Made by a program: the position numbers and the translations under genes. A DNA stretch of 64,000 nucleotides from Planctomycetaceae bacterium (GTDB lineage Bacteria; Planctomycetota; Planctomycetia; Gemmatales; Gemmataceae), in the NCBI GenBank assembly GCA_013823135.1, contig PNLP01000009.1, positions 107,433 through 171,432 on the forward strand, read 5' to 3'. Positions 19,070-28,231 of the stretch are shown here, piece after piece. Each line of letters opens with the position of its first letter. Position 1 is the stretch's first letter. The notes under the pieces were generated by a model. It did not search any database. It was not told the origin of the DNA and saw only the letters and a list, made by a program, of their open reading frames with translations.

Positions 19070-20062
19070 ATGGCGAACGACTCCACGTTCCGCGGGCACG
19101 TGTACGACGATATCACTCAGTGCGTCGGGCACACACCGCTCATCCGCCTTCGACGTATCGTCGGCAAGGATTGCAAGGCGAGCGTCATCGCCAAACTGGA
19201 GAACTTTAACCCCCTGTGGTCCGTCAAGGACCGTATCGGGGTCGCCATGATCGACGCGGCCGAGAAGGCCGGGAAGATCAAGCCCGAGACGATGATCGTT
19301 GAGCCAACGAGCGGCAACACCGGCATTGGTCTGGCGTTCACGTGTGCGGCTCGTGGTTACAAGATCACGGTGACGATGCCAGACAGCATGTCTCTCGAAC
19401 GCCAGCGTTTGCTTAAAGCATTCGGCGCAACCCTGGTACTGACTCCACGAGAGTTGGGGATGCGTGGGGCGGTTGCCGAGGCCACGAAGATCGTCGCGAG
19501 CCTGGGTGGCGAACCCAAAGCGTTCATGCCCCAGCAATTCAAGAACCCGGCCAACCCAGAGGTTCACCGCCAGACGACCGCGGAGGAAATTTGGCGAGCC
19601 ACGGGCGGGAACATCGACATCCTGGTCTCGGGTGTGGGAACTGGCGGCACCATTACGGGCTGTGGCGAAGTTCTCAAGAGCCGCAAGCAGTCGGTGAAGT
19701 GCATCGCGGTCGAGCCCGCAGCGAGCCCGGTGCTCACCCAACACCTCACGCAGGGCATCCCGAAGGATCAGGTGAAGCCTGGGCCGCACAAGATTCAGGG
19801 GATCGGTGCTGGGTTCATACCGGATGTGCTGAACACTGCGATCATCGACGAAGTGGTCACTGTCACCGACGACGAATCGTTCGAGATGGGTCGCCGTTTA
19901 GCGAAGGAAGAGGGGATGTTGTGCGGCATCTCCTGCGGAGCCGCGGCAGCGGCCGCGGTGAAGGTCGCCAACCGCCCCGAGAACGCCGGCAAGGTGATTG
20001 TCGTGATATTGCCGGACCTCGGGGAACGCTACCTCAGCACCGCACTCTACCCCCAGGATTGA
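19070..20062 (+). CDS. cysK: cysteine synthase A (O-acetylserine sulfhydrylase)
   Basis: This 330-residue PLP enzyme makes L-cysteine from O-acetylserine and sulfide. It has the cysteine synthase motifs: TPLIRLRRI, the PLP lysine in WSVKDRIG, the substrate loop [12 protein letters not shown], the phosphate loop [11 protein letters not shown], and [15 protein letters not shown] near the end. Length and motif order match CysK/CysM; the loop after the lysine cannot by itself separate the two. GAGGT lies nine bases before the ATG. The gene follows the pilus terminator and converges on the zinc-ribbon gene with a gap of 32 bases. Confidence 0.95.
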   Translation: MANDSTFRGHVYDDITQCVGHTPLIRLRRIVGKDCKASVIAKLENFNPLWSVKDRIGVAMIDAAEKAGKIKPETMIVEPTSGNTGIGLAFTCAARGYKITVTMPDSMSLERQRLLKAFGATLVLTPRELGMRGAVAEATKIVASLGGEPKAFMPQQFKNPANPEVHRQTTAEEIWRATGGNIDILVSGVGTGGTITGCGEVLKSRKQSVKCIAVEPAASPVLTQHLTQGIPKDQVKPGPHKIQGIGAGFIPDVLNTAIIDEVVTVTDDESFEMGRRLAKEEGMLCGISCGAAAAAAVKVANRPENAGKVIVVILPDLGERYLSTALYPQD

Positions 20063-20094
20063 GTGCGACCCGAACTGCGATCAGGAACAAGGCA

Positions 20095-20550
20095 TCACGC
20101 AGTACCCTCCTGATCGCAGCAAATCACGGGCACATCGGACCGACTCGCGTTCTGGGCTTCCCGCTTCTGCTTCAAGTGGAGCAAGTATCCCAGGACGCAC
20201 ATGACGATAATCAACACCGTGAGAATGGCGTAACGAATCCACGAGTTCCGGTAGGACCAGTCTTCCTCGTCGCTACTCCGCCGTTTCTTTTTCTTCTTTT
20301 TGGGTCGTTCGTCCTCTTCGTCGTCCCCTCCCTCTTCCACGACGGCTTTCACGGGTTTCTTCCTAATCGTCGTGATGGGAACGGTGGCCTTACTCCCCTT
20401 CTTCTTGGGTCGCTCGTCCTCTTGATCGGGGTCTTCCACCACGAAGTCTGCTTTGCATTTGGGACAACCGACGGTCGCACCGCGTTTAAAACCGGCGGTG
20501 GATTTGAGTGTCGCCCCGCACTCAGGGCATGTGACACGGTTGATGGCCAC
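20095..20550 (-). CDS. zinc-ribbon single-pass membrane protein
   Basis: A 151-residue protein with an N-terminal zinc ribbon made of two CxxC knuckles (TCPECGATLK and GCPKCKADF), a highly charged linker rich in Lys and Glu/Asp (EDERPKKK twice, then KKKKKKRR), one membrane helix (IRYAILTVLIIVMCVLGYLL, ~104-123) and a short tail with CC. This architecture recurs in planctomycetes as a protein of unknown function. The start is a GTG. It is transcribed with trpC on the same strand, 69 bases downstream of it; no functional relation is known. Confidence 0.82.
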   Translation of the reverse strand: MAINRVTCPECGATLKSTAGFKRGATVGCPKCKADFVVEDPDQEDERPKKKGSKATVPITTIRKKPVKAVVEEGGDDEEDERPKKKKKKRRSSDEEDWSYRNSWIRYAILTVLIIVMCVLGYLLHLKQKREAQNASRSDVPVICCDQEGTA

Positions 20551-20619
20551 GGCGGGACTCCGAAAGGGACTGTGACAAAGTTGGATTACAGTGTACGCAT
20601 CACCTGTTCAGGGGCAAAC

Positions 20620-21411
20620 TCAACGTGGCTCCAGGCCGCGTAATGCGTCGAGCGCCACCCCGATGTCCGGCGCACGCATCAACGACTCGCCAACGAGTAC
20701 AGCCCGCACCCCCGCAGAGTTGAGTCGAACCAGGTCCGCGTGCGTCGTGATGCCGCTCTCGCTCACAACCGTGCGATCAGTCGGTATCTTCGGCAACAGT
20801 TCCAGGGTATGTTCAACGCGGGTTTTGAAGGTTCGCAGATCACGATTGTTGATGCCGACGTTCGGGCCACCTGAGTCGAGCACTCGCGAGAGTTGGTCTG
20901 CGTCGTGCAACTCGATGAGCGTGTGGAGCCCGATTGCGGTGGCCTCACGGTGCAGAATCGCAAGTTGATCGCCGGGCAGACACTCGGCGATGAGCAGTGC
21001 CGCATCGGCACCCGCAGCACGGGCTTCGAGCAACTGATAGCGATCGAGGATGAAGTCCTTGCGAAGCACGGGGCAACCAACCGCGGCACGCACGGCGGTG
21101 AGGTACTCGAGTTTACCCTGGAAATACTCGGTGTCCGTGAGCACACTGATCGCGGCCGCGCCGTGCTGGTGGTATGTCTGCGCGATGGCAACCGGATCGA
21201 AGTCCACGCGGATGATGCCGGCCGATGGGGATGCTTTTTTCACTTCCGCGATGACGGTGATGCAACCCGGTTGGCGGATGGCTGCGCTGAAGTCGCGGGT
21301 CGGGGCGAGGTTCGCCACGCGGCGTTCGAGTTCCGCCTCGGAGACGACTCGCTTCGCGGCCTCAATCTCACGCTGCTTGGTTTCGACAATTCGATCGAGA
21401 ATCGTAGGCAT
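20620..21411 (-). CDS. trpC: indole-3-glycerol-phosphate synthase
   Basis: TrpC closes the indole ring in tryptophan synthesis. The 263-residue protein has all the landmarks: ILDRIVETKQREIEAAK at the N-terminus, VIAEVKKASPSAGIIR (catalytic lysines), SVLTDTEYFQGKLEYL, PVLRKDFILDRYQLLEARAAGADA, VGINNRDLRTF and VSESGITTHADL. It is monofunctional, with no TrpF domain. No other trp gene is in the window, so tryptophan synthesis genes are dispersed in this genome. Confidence 0.97.
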   Translation of the reverse strand: MPTILDRIVETKQREIEAAKRVVSEAELERRVANLAPTRDFSAAIRQPGCITVIAEVKKASPSAGIIRVDFDPVAIAQTYHQHGAAAISVLTDTEYFQGKLEYLTAVRAAVGCPVLRKDFILDRYQLLEARAAGADAALLIAECLPGDQLAILHREATAIGLHTLIELHDADQLSRVLDSGGPNVGINNRDLRTFKTRVEHTLELLPKIPTDRTVVSESGITTHADLVRLNSAGVRAVLVGESLMRAPDIGVALDALRGLEPR

Positions 21412-21496
21412 GGCCGCGTTTCACCTGGGGAGATCGTTTCGCTTGCTTGCGGTTATCCTACACGTTCTCTGCCCCGTGAAACGCGATACCCAAAAC

Positions 21497-23794
21497 TCAC
21501 TGGCTTCCACGCATCTGCATGGGTTGTAGGACAATCCACACGCCGATGGCAAAGAGCATGACTGCCAGAAATGCCCACGGTGTGAATGCCCGCAACCAGC
21601 CTTTGCCGGGGGCGACATTCTGGGCGATGCGATACGCGACGTGAAGCGTCCAGAGCAGGCCGACATCGAGGATCGCGATTTCCGTTTTGGGTAACCATGT
21701 CCCGGCAACCTGACAACATCCACAGACCCACACCGGGACGCCAAGCGCTGTCCACCCGTGGTCCGTGGCGAATCGCTGAACGACCGGCCATGCCGCGTCG
21801 TAGGTGGTCACGAGATGGTAGCCGTAGTGCGCGAGCCACATCGCCAACCCCAGCGGAACGAAGGCAAACGCGAACCGCGTTGCAACCGCGAGGGAAGATT
21901 GCGGCAACTGGCCCAACGATCGACTCAACCACGCCGCCGACCCGACCAGCACCAGCGGCGTGACGAGCGTTGCCAGCACATTCAATCCGACGATCAGCGG
22001 GAGCGTCGATTCCAACCCGAGTTGTTGCCGCGTTCGTTCCTCCCACTCCAGCACTGGCCCAACCATCCCCGCAGCATTGGTAAACGCCGAGAACACGAGA
22101 ACGAACACGAGCGCCGCGATATCCGGGCGTTGACCAAAGCGGCCGATCCCGGAGCGGAACGGATCCTCGGAAAGCCCCTGCCCTGGCGTTCCTGCGAGGA
22201 TGCCGATGTTCCCGTGCGGGCAGGCGTGAACACAATCCAGGCAGAACGTGCAGTCCATGTTCCCCTGCTTGCGGGGCTGGGCGAGATCGAGTTCGCACCC
22301 CGGAATGCCGTCGCGCCCGCGGATGCAATCCTTCGTCTTGCAAGCCGTGCAAACTGCAGGGTCACGCACAGCCACCTCCAGCGGCGAAGCGAGCGACTGC
22401 ACGAAATTGAACTGCCCGATCGGGCACACGTACTTGCAGAAAGCCGCGCCGCGGAAAAGGCCGTCCACGACCAATGCCGCCACGAAGTACCCGACGATGA
22501 TCCACGCAGTGAGTCGCGGGCTATCCCAGAGCGCGAACGCCTCGTAGGCCGTGAAGAAGGTCACGAGCAGGCCAATCGCGAGCCACTTCCCACGCAACCG
22601 GCGCGGCCAGTTCATCCCGGCGGGCAGGAATTTCCTGGCGATCGCACGAGGCAGCATGAACGGGCACGCGGTGCAGAACACGTTCCCCGCGATCAGCAAG
22701 CCGATGATGAGCAGGCCACGCCAGTGAACCCAAGGCAGCACGCCCGCGAGGTTCATCGGTGCGATATCCGGCCCGGTGAAGCCATCGACGACCACGGCAA
22801 CAGCGAGGAGCAACATTGGCAGTTGCAACGCGGGTCTGCTGTAACGCCAGCGCAGGAACGGGCCGATGATCGGCATTCGCAGCAGGTCGAATCGTCGGGA
22901 TTGCGGTGGCGTCGTCCCGAGAAGCGGCAGCGGAACGCGACCATTCACGAACACGGGTTTCGCGGTTGGTTTCGTGTCGCTCTCGCCGAAAAGCAATCGC
23001 AGGCCAATCGCGAACAGCGGCAACAGGTACACGGCCGAGCCCGGCACCCACATGAACACGCCCGCCGCGGCCTGATCCGTGAGAGCAGTCCCGCCGCCGA
23101 TTCGCGGCACGGTAAGGTAATGCATGTAGAGCACGCGATCCGAGAACGTGAGCAACGCCGAGAGGGCCGTGTTCGACAGGTCCGCGAGGATCATGTACGG
23201 GAACAGCAACCACACGGGCCACGAAACGCGCACGGGGTACGGCCGCACCACGGGGAACCAGAACAGCATCGCGGCAAAGAGGAAGCAAGCGTGTTGCGCG
23301 TAGTGCCATTCCGGTGAGCGAAGCGCGAGATCGTACAGCACGGGGGTGTGCCAGGCCCACGTCGTCGCAACGAACAACGCCAGCGCGGGGACCGGGTGGG
23401 CAAGCCACGCAACACCACTTCGCAACCACGACACACCGAACAGTGGCGCGACCCAGTACGTTCGCACGGGTTCCGGTAAACCGCGGATCATCGGCAGGAG
23501 TGGTGCGCCGAGCCAGATCAGTGGCGGCGCGACCATGACGAGCAGCAAGTGCTGCACCATGTGAACGGACAGCAACATCGACGTGAACGGTTCCAGAGGC
23601 GAGGCAAGTGCCAGGAAGATGGCGGCCAGCCCGCCCAGGAAGGATGCCAGCCGGCCAGAGTGCCAGCGGAGCGGGTCACGCCGATGGTAGACCCGCCAGC
23701 CGCGAAAGTAGACGAGTGCGGTCACGATCAGGCTGATCGTGAGCCACGGCTCAAACGGCCACGATCGCAGCGCGGCATCGAGAACGGGCGTCAC
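21497..23794 (-). CDS. ctaG: CtaG-type oxidase assembly protein fused to NapH/CcoG-like polyferredoxin
   Basis: The 765-residue membrane protein joins two families. Residues ~1-290 match the caa3-type CtaG family of cytochrome c oxidase assembly factors (HMVQHLLLVMVAPPLIWLGAP, TTWAWHTPVLYDLALRSPEW, LYMHYLTVPRIGG; seven predicted helices). Residues ~310-540 are a NapH/CcoG-like polyferredoxin: GNVFCTACPFML, AAFCKYVCPIGQFNF, VCTACKTKDC and a classical 4Fe-4S pattern CTFCLDCVHACPHGN. A further set of helices completes the protein. CcoG-like proteins are linked to copper reduction during oxidase assembly, so the fusion plausibly couples electron supply to copper delivery (inference). It overlaps the upstream cytochrome b gene by four bases, so it is translationally coupled to the respiratory operon. 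Confidence 0.88.
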   Translation of the reverse strand: MTPVLDAALRSWPFEPWLTISLIVTALVYFRGWRVYHRRDPLRWHSGRLASFLGGLAAIFLALASPLEPFTSMLLSVHMVQHLLLVMVAPPLIWLGAPLLPMIRGLPEPVRTYWVAPLFGVSWLRSGVAWLAHPVPALALFVATTWAWHTPVLYDLALRSPEWHYAQHACFLFAAMLFWFPVVRPYPVRVSWPVWLLFPYMILADLSNTALSALLTFSDRVLYMHYLTVPRIGGGTALTDQAAAGVFMWVPGSAVYLLPLFAIGLRLLFGESDTKPTAKPVFVNGRVPLPLLGTTPPQSRRFDLLRMPIIGPFLRWRYSRPALQLPMLLLAVAVVVDGFTGPDIAPMNLAGVLPWVHWRGLLIIGLLIAGNVFCTACPFMLPRAIARKFLPAGMNWPRRLRGKWLAIGLLVTFFTAYEAFALWDSPRLTAWIIVGYFVAALVVDGLFRGAAFCKYVCPIGQFNFVQSLASPLEVAVRDPAVCTACKTKDCIRGRDGIPGCELDLAQPRKQGNMDCTFCLDCVHACPHGNIGILAGTPGQGLSEDPFRSGIGRFGQRPDIAALVFVLVFSAFTNAAGMVGPVLEWEERTRQQLGLESTLPLIVGLNVLATLVTPLVLVGSAAWLSRSLGQLPQSSLAVATRFAFAFVPLGLAMWLAHYGYHLVTTYDAAWPVVQRFATDHGWTALGVPVWVCGCCQVAGTWLPKTEIAILDVGLLWTLHVAYRIAQNVAPGKGWLRAFTPWAFLAVMLFAIGVWIVLQPMQMRGSQ

Positions 23795-25281
23795 GGGGCC
23801 GCCGTGGGAGCGGGCACGAGTGCGACCTTCGCGGGCGGTTGGCCCGGCGGTCGCAGACTCATCAGGAACGCCACCATCGCGTCCATCTCGGCGGGGCGAA
23901 CGTGCTTCCCGTAAGCCGGCATGTTACCGCCGCCGGGAGTACCGTTGTTGATCTGGTCAATCAACTGATCGCGAGTCAATCGCGTGCCGACGGTGCTAAG
24001 ATCCGGCCCACGCCGACCGCCGACGCCGTCAAGAGCGTGGCAGTTCCGGCAGTCCTTGTTCTGGAACGCTGCGGCACCCTGCAACTCCAGCGGGGTGGCT
24101 CGCTTCACGATCGCGGTCGGAATGGTATCGCCACTCCACGCACCCATCTTCGGCGACCACGGAGAGGTCATCCCCTCGTAAGTGAGCACGGCGAGCGTCG
24201 TGCCGCCAACCAGCACGATCAGCACCGCGACTGGCCGACGGCTCGGGGCACGTTCACCACGATTCGACACGAACGGCACGAGCAGCAGACAGATCACGAG
24301 CACGACTGGGAACGCGAGCATCACGAACGTTTCAAGACCCGCCGGGCTGAGCGAGAGCAAACCGAACAGCCAGAGGAACGGCCAGTCTGGTCGCGGGTTC
24401 GCCGCGGTCAGCGTGGGATCGGGGAGACCACCCGGCCCCTTCGGGCCGATGACGGCGGCCAGCGTGACCACGACTAACACGACCAGTGCCGAGAAGAAAG
24501 CGTCCTTGGTCATCGCGTCGCCAAGGAACGGCTTCCCCTTCTTCAGTTCCTCGTGATATTTCGCGTCGTAAGTTTTCGGATCGACAGGCTCCCCCGGCAC
24601 GGGCGGTTCGCTAATCCCACGCGAGAGCACGAGCCAGAGGTGCCCGCCGACAAGCGTGATGAGCAAACCGGGGATGATGAACACGTGCAGCGCAAAGAAA
24701 CGGCTCAGCGTGCTGGCACCGATTGTCGGCCCGCCGATCAGCAACTCCACGATCCCCGGACCGGCGACGGGCACGCGACCCGCCATCGAAGCGCCGACAC
24801 CGACGCCCCAGTACGCATCCGCGTCCCAGCGAAGAACCTGCCCGGTGAACGCCATTCCGAGCGTGAGCAGCAGCAGTAGCACACCGAAGATCCACGTCAG
24901 TTCACGCGGGTACTTGTACGCACCGTGCAGGAACACCTGCGTCATGTGAATGACCACCATGACCACCATGCCCGAGCCGGACCAGTAATGCAGCGACCGC
25001 AGGAACCACCCAAACGGCTGGCGGTAGTTGAGGTATTCGAGGCTCTGATATGCCTGATCGGCACTGGGAACGTAGACGAGTGCCAGCCCGATTCCGGTGG
25101 CGATCTGGAGGAACAGCAGCGTCATCGACGCGCTGCCGAAGACGTACCACCAACCCTTCGGCCCGGCGGCTCCGGCGGGGATGGGGTGTTCGAGGATCGG
25201 CATCACGGCCGGCTTGAGCCGGAGCCGGGCTTCGAACCAGCCACCGACGGACGTGGCGACGGCTTTCAGGATGCGTTTCAT
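23791..25281 (-). CDS. cytochrome b / cytochrome c fusion subunit of a bc complex
   Basis: About 496 residues. The N-terminal part is cytochrome b: helices carrying heme ligands in FLRSLHYWSGSG with VVIHMTQVFLHG, and FFALHVFIIPG with GGHLWLVL; the Qo-region pattern RELTWIFGVLLLLLTLGMA is also clear. After a linker and three more helices, the C-terminus has a class I cytochrome c with heme motif CRNCH and distal Met in GNMPAYGKHV. Together with the Rieske gene it forms a quinol:cytochrome c oxidoreductase. ATG 25281 is preceded by GGAG and removes a Cys/Arg-rich out-of-family extension. It ends in an ATGA-type overlap with the CtaG fusion and starts 19 bases after the Rieske stop. Confidence 0.92.
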   Translation of the reverse strand: MKRILKAVATSVGGWFEARLRLKPAVMPILEHPIPAGAAGPKGWWYVFGSASMTLLFLQIATGIGLALVYVPSADQAYQSLEYLNYRQPFGWFLRSLHYWSGSGMVVMVVIHMTQVFLHGAYKYPRELTWIFGVLLLLLTLGMAFTGQVLRWDADAYWGVGVGASMAGRVPVAGPGIVELLIGGPTIGASTLSRFFALHVFIIPGLLITLVGGHLWLVLSRGISEPPVPGEPVDPKTYDAKYHEELKKGKPFLGDAMTKDAFFSALVVLVVVTLAAVIGPKGPGGLPDPTLTAANPRPDWPFLWLFGLLSLSPAGLETFVMLAFPVVLVICLLLVPFVSNRGERAPSRRPVAVLIVLVGGTTLAVLTYEGMTSPWSPKMGAWSGDTIPTAIVKRATPLELQGAAAFQNKDCRNCHALDGVGGRRGPDLSTVGTRLTRDQLIDQINNGTPGGGNMPAYGKHVRPAEMDAMVAFLMSLRPPGQPPAKVALVPAPTAAP

Positions 25282-25300
25282 GATGATCGCTCCGACAGGT

Positions 25301-25915
25301 TCAAGCCTGCTCGCTTCGGTCCCGCTTGATGACGCCCAACTGCACGAACTCGGACGGCTTTTCCAGCGTGTCTTGCAGCGTCGGCAAGTGCGGTGCCTGA
25401 ACTTCCAGCACGCCATCGGTGATTCGCCAGGGCATCTTGTACAGGCCGCGTGGCGGTGGCCCGGAGGCACGGTCGCCGTTCTCGTAATACACGCCGCCGT
25501 GGCACGGGCACATGAACAACGCGGATTGCGGGAACCACGTCACCGGGCAGCCGAGGTGGGCACAGATCATCGAGAAGACCCAGAACTGCTCCTGGCCGCT
25601 CGCGTCCTTCCCGAGGTAACGGATGTACGCGCCGGTCTTCGCGGAGTCGCCGTCCCATTCCTCGTGGATGGGGTTGCGGAAGACGTGCAACCGCGTCTCG
25701 TTCGGTGGGAACAACCCGGCGTCGCTCAGCTTGCCGATCGGCACCCAATCCACGGGGCGTGCTCGCACGGCACCCGCGAGGAACCCGACGACCGGCACGC
25801 CGACCGCAGCAGCGGCTGCTGCGCCGACGCCCCCGGTGATCCACAGCAGCGCCGACCGCCGATCCGGTTCGGGTGCGGCGGCATCGGTCGGTTTGGCAGG
25901 AGTCGGTTCCGACAT
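25301..25915 (-). CDS. Rieske 2Fe-2S protein of the bc complex
   Basis: The ~204-residue protein has a twin-arginine-like N-terminus (DRRSALLWITGGVG) followed by an Ala-rich membrane anchor, then the Rieske domain with both cluster-binding boxes: CAHLGC and CPCHGGVYY (Cys-x-His and Cys-x2-His ligands). The start at 25915 has GGAGA eight bases upstream. It lies between the diheme cytochrome c gene (gap 23 bases) and the cytochrome b/c fusion (gap 19), so it belongs to the same transcript. Electron flow is expected from quinol through this cluster to the neighbouring c-type hemes. Confidence 0.95.
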   Translation of the reverse strand: MSEPTPAKPTDAAAPEPDRRSALLWITGGVGAAAAAAVGVPVVGFLAGAVRARPVDWVPIGKLSDAGLFPPNETRLHVFRNPIHEEWDGDSAKTGAYIRYLGKDASGQEQFWVFSMICAHLGCPVTWFPQSALFMCPCHGGVYYENGDRASGPPPRGLYKMPWRITDGVLEVQAPHLPTLQDTLEKPSEFVQLGVIKRDRSEQA

Positions 25916-25938
25916 CGTTCGTCTCCGGATAAACGCAG

Positions 25939-26655
25939 TCACTTCGTTGCGGGGCTTCGCCAGGAGTTCAACAAACTCGTCAGGTCGGCCACGTCCTTGG
26001 CGGTGAGCGTCGAGAAGTTGTGCGGGCGGTTCGTCTTCTCGGTGAAATTGGGCATTCCCAGGTCGGGCCGCCCGGTGATGATGAACCGCCGCAACACCTG
26101 ATTGCTGGAAAGCGCGAGGAACGCGGGGTCGTTGATGGCACCCACTCGCAACTCGCCCGACTTGCCGCCCTGCCCTTTGTCCCCGTGGCAACTCGCACAG
26201 GCCATCGCGAACATCATCGCACCGTCCTCGACGTTCCCACCAGGAGTGAGAAGGTATCCCGGCACGTCGGTTGGCCCACCGGGCTTGCCCCACTTCGTCT
26301 TCAATCCCTCCGCAAGCACTTTCACCTGGGCAGTGGTGAGCGGCCCGCCCTTCTTTTGATCGAACGCGGCCATCGAGGTACCAGCCCGACCCTCGGTCAC
26401 GACGCGGACCAACTCGGTATCGGGGACGATCTTCAGGAACAGTGGGTCGTTCAGGGGCGGGGCCGGGCCGAGAGTGCCATCGGTGCCGTGGCACCCCGCA
26501 CAGTGAGCCGCGTATAGCACATTGAAATCCGTGACAGCCTCCGGACGACCGGAGGTCTGGGGCGGTGTCGGTTTGCCCGGTGGATTACACCCCGACGCGA
26601 GCAGTGTGAACGCGATGAGGAAGGCGGGAATCCGGTTCAGTACTTGTGTCGTCAT
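25939..26655 (-). CDS. diheme cytochrome c lipoprotein
   Basis: About 238 residues with a lipoprotein signal (lipobox LASGC) and two cytochrome c domains, heme motifs CAGCH (~65) and CASCH (~160), each followed by a candidate distal Met (TSMAAF; LGMPNF). It is probably a membrane-tethered electron carrier between the bc complex and the caa3 oxidase encoded on either side. The start at 26655 overlaps the end of the upstream membrane protein by four bases, a sign of translational coupling. Confidence 0.93.
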   Translation of the reverse strand: MTTQVLNRIPAFLIAFTLLASGCNPPGKPTPPQTSGRPEAVTDFNVLYAAHCAGCHGTDGTLGPAPPLNDPLFLKIVPDTELVRVVTEGRAGTSMAAFDQKKGGPLTTAQVKVLAEGLKTKWGKPGGPTDVPGYLLTPGGNVEDGAMMFAMACASCHGDKGQGGKSGELRVGAINDPAFLALSSNQVLRRFIITGRPDLGMPNFTEKTNRPHNFSTLTAKDVADLTSLLNSWRSPATK

Positions 26656-27476
26656 GCCCGTTCTCCCGCGGTTCCGCTGCCGGCAGGCATCACGGCAATC
26701 TTCTCGGATCGAACGACGACAATCGCAGCCGCCAGCCCGAATATCAACTGTGAGATCGCAAACCAGAACCAGTCCACATAGTGCTGCAAGACGGGATTCG
26801 CGATCCCCATCATGCCGTGACTGACGCCGGTCCAGACCAGTGGGAGCACGATTCCACCTATGATAATCTGCCACTTCACCGCACCCGGGATGGTCGGAAG
26901 CATGACACCATAGATCAACCCGATTGTCGCGGACATCACCACGTGAATCACCAGCCCGATCAGGAACAGCCCCATGCGGAACTGCTCCAACTCGGGGACC
27001 GAGAGGTCATCGACGCTCGGTAACGCCAACCCCGCGAGGAGGTTTACCGGGAACCACAACCCGTGCCCACTCAGTACACCCCAGGCCAGCGCCGGGAACG
27101 TCATCACGATCCCACCGACAACACCCCCCTTGAGGCCCGCCGAGATCGGATGCACCTTCTCCGGCAAGCGAAACCGGTATCCGGTCATGCCTGGCTGAAG
27201 ATGTTCCACCGTGCCAGTGCGGCCGGTGATAGTCGTTGGCAGCGGATGCGTCAACGGCTCGGATTCGTGCCCGCGGCCCGGCAACAACGCGCCCATCCAG
27301 CCACAGAAGCTCACGACGAAAAGTAACCCGCCAATCACAGCGAACGCCCAGGCTCCAAGCGCCGCAGCGGCCGCGATCAGTGTGATCGCGAGAGCCAGGA
27401 CCATCGGCCAAACCGTTGGCTTCGGCATCTCGATGCCGGGCTTGTGATCGGTTGTTTCACCGGTTGAGTGTGTCAT
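26652..27476 (-). CDS. multi-pass membrane protein with cytochrome oxidase subunit IV-like N-terminus
   Basis: About 274 residues. The N-terminal 70 residues (PKPTVWPMVLALAITLIAAA then a second helix ending CGWMGALL) resemble the small two-helix subunit IV of caa3-type oxidases. The remainder adds about five helices (for example SAGLKGGVVGGIVMTFPALA and FLIGLVIHVVMSATIGLIYG) that I cannot assign. A loop with a His/Pro-rich stretch joins the two. It may be an accessory oxidase subunit. GGTGA lies five bases before the ATG at 27476; it follows coxC by four bases and overlaps the cytochrome c gene. Confidence 0.75.
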   Translation of the reverse strand: MTHSTGETTDHKPGIEMPKPTVWPMVLALAITLIAAAAALGAWAFAVIGGLLFVVSFCGWMGALLPGRGHESEPLTHPLPTTITGRTGTVEHLQPGMTGYRFRLPEKVHPISAGLKGGVVGGIVMTFPALAWGVLSGHGLWFPVNLLAGLALPSVDDLSVPELEQFRMGLFLIGLVIHVVMSATIGLIYGVMLPTIPGAVKWQIIIGGIVLPLVWTGVSHGMMGIANPVLQHYVDWFWFAISQLIFGLAAAIVVVRSEKIAVMPAGSGTAGERA

Positions 27477-27480
27477 TGGG

Positions 27481-28182
27481 TCACCGTCCCACAACGTAAA
27501 CGACCAGGAAGACGATCACCCACACAACATCGACAAAGTGCCAGTACCACCCCACGAGGGTGACGGGCATCGGCGACTTGCCGCGAAGTTCCCCCCTCAC
27601 CGACAGCCACAGCACGGCCGCCAGAGCAATCACACCGAGCGTCACGTGAAACGCGTGGAAGCCGACCAGGGTGTAGTAAGTCGAACCGAACATGTTCACG
27701 CCGATGGTCAACCCGTGGTCACGGATGAGCCCACGCCATTCGATCCCGGTACCGACGAGGAACAGCGTTCCGAGGACGATCGTCGCCGCCCACAACACGC
27801 GGAAGACGTTCGTCTTCCCGGAATGGTGTGCTTTCTCCGCCCAATGTAGCGTGAAACTGCTAAAGATCAGGCAGGCCGTGTTCCCAAGCACCATCGGAAG
27901 CGAGAACACTTGATCGGGGGTCGGCCCGTGCGAGCCGTGTCGCAGGTAGATCACATACGCCATGATGAGCGTGCTGAAGAACGCCGCTTCCGACGCGAGG
28001 AAGCAGGCCATGCCAACCTTGTGAACGTCCGGCCGCGCCTCGATTCCCAGTGTGGGGTCGGGCGGACCAGACTCAGATTCGGTTAGCACCGCTGTCGGTG
28101 CGGACGACGATTCCGTCACACTCGGATCTCCGGGTATTTCGCCTTTTGGCGAGCGGCGCACCGTAAGGTCGCCGGTTGACAT
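27481..28182 (-). CDS. coxC: cytochrome c oxidase subunit III
   Basis: The core is a five-helix subunit III as in caa3/ba-type oxidases (KVGMACFLASEAAFFSTLI, TYYTLVGFHAFHVTLGVIAL, YWHFVDVVWVIVFLVVYVVG). The usual glutamate and the final WHFVDVVW motif are present. The N-terminus is peculiar: the best start, ATG 28182 with GGAA upstream, lies in the loop of a 33-bp palindrome, so residues 2-12 (STGDLTVRRSP) are encoded by the palindrome arm. An alternative start at 28257 would overlap coxA and encode both arms. The true start needs experiment; the functional core from about residue 45 is normal. Confidence 0.92.
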   Translation of the reverse strand: MSTGDLTVRRSPKGEIPGDPSVTESSSAPTAVLTESESGPPDPTLGIEARPDVHKVGMACFLASEAAFFSTLIMAYVIYLRHGSHGPTPDQVFSLPMVLGNTACLIFSSFTLHWAEKAHHSGKTNVFRVLWAATIVLGTLFLVGTGIEWRGLIRDHGLTIGVNMFGSTYYTLVGFHAFHVTLGVIALAAVLWLSVRGELRGKSPMPVTLVGWYWHFVDVVWVIVFLVVYVVGR

Positions 28183-28228
28183 TCGATTCCAATTCACCGG
28201 CGACCTTACGGTGCGCCGTTCGCCAAAA
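28144..28228. repeat. 33-bp-arm palindrome at the coxA-coxC junction
   Basis: Left arm 28144-28176 (TTTTGGCGAGCGGCGCACCG...) is the reverse complement of right arm 28196-28228 with one mismatch, separated by a 19-base loop. It occupies the whole junction between the coxA stop (28232) and the apparent coxC start. As RNA it would form a very stable hairpin. Its sequence is unlike the TTTAGCCGCGACC family, so it is a second repeat type. Confidence 0.9.
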
Positions 28229-28231
28229 TAC

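Noticed and set aside
21758..23317. 519-residue open frame on the plus strand
   Set aside because: It mirrors the CtaG-ferredoxin gene and is Arg/Glu/His-rich with no membrane or enzyme motif.
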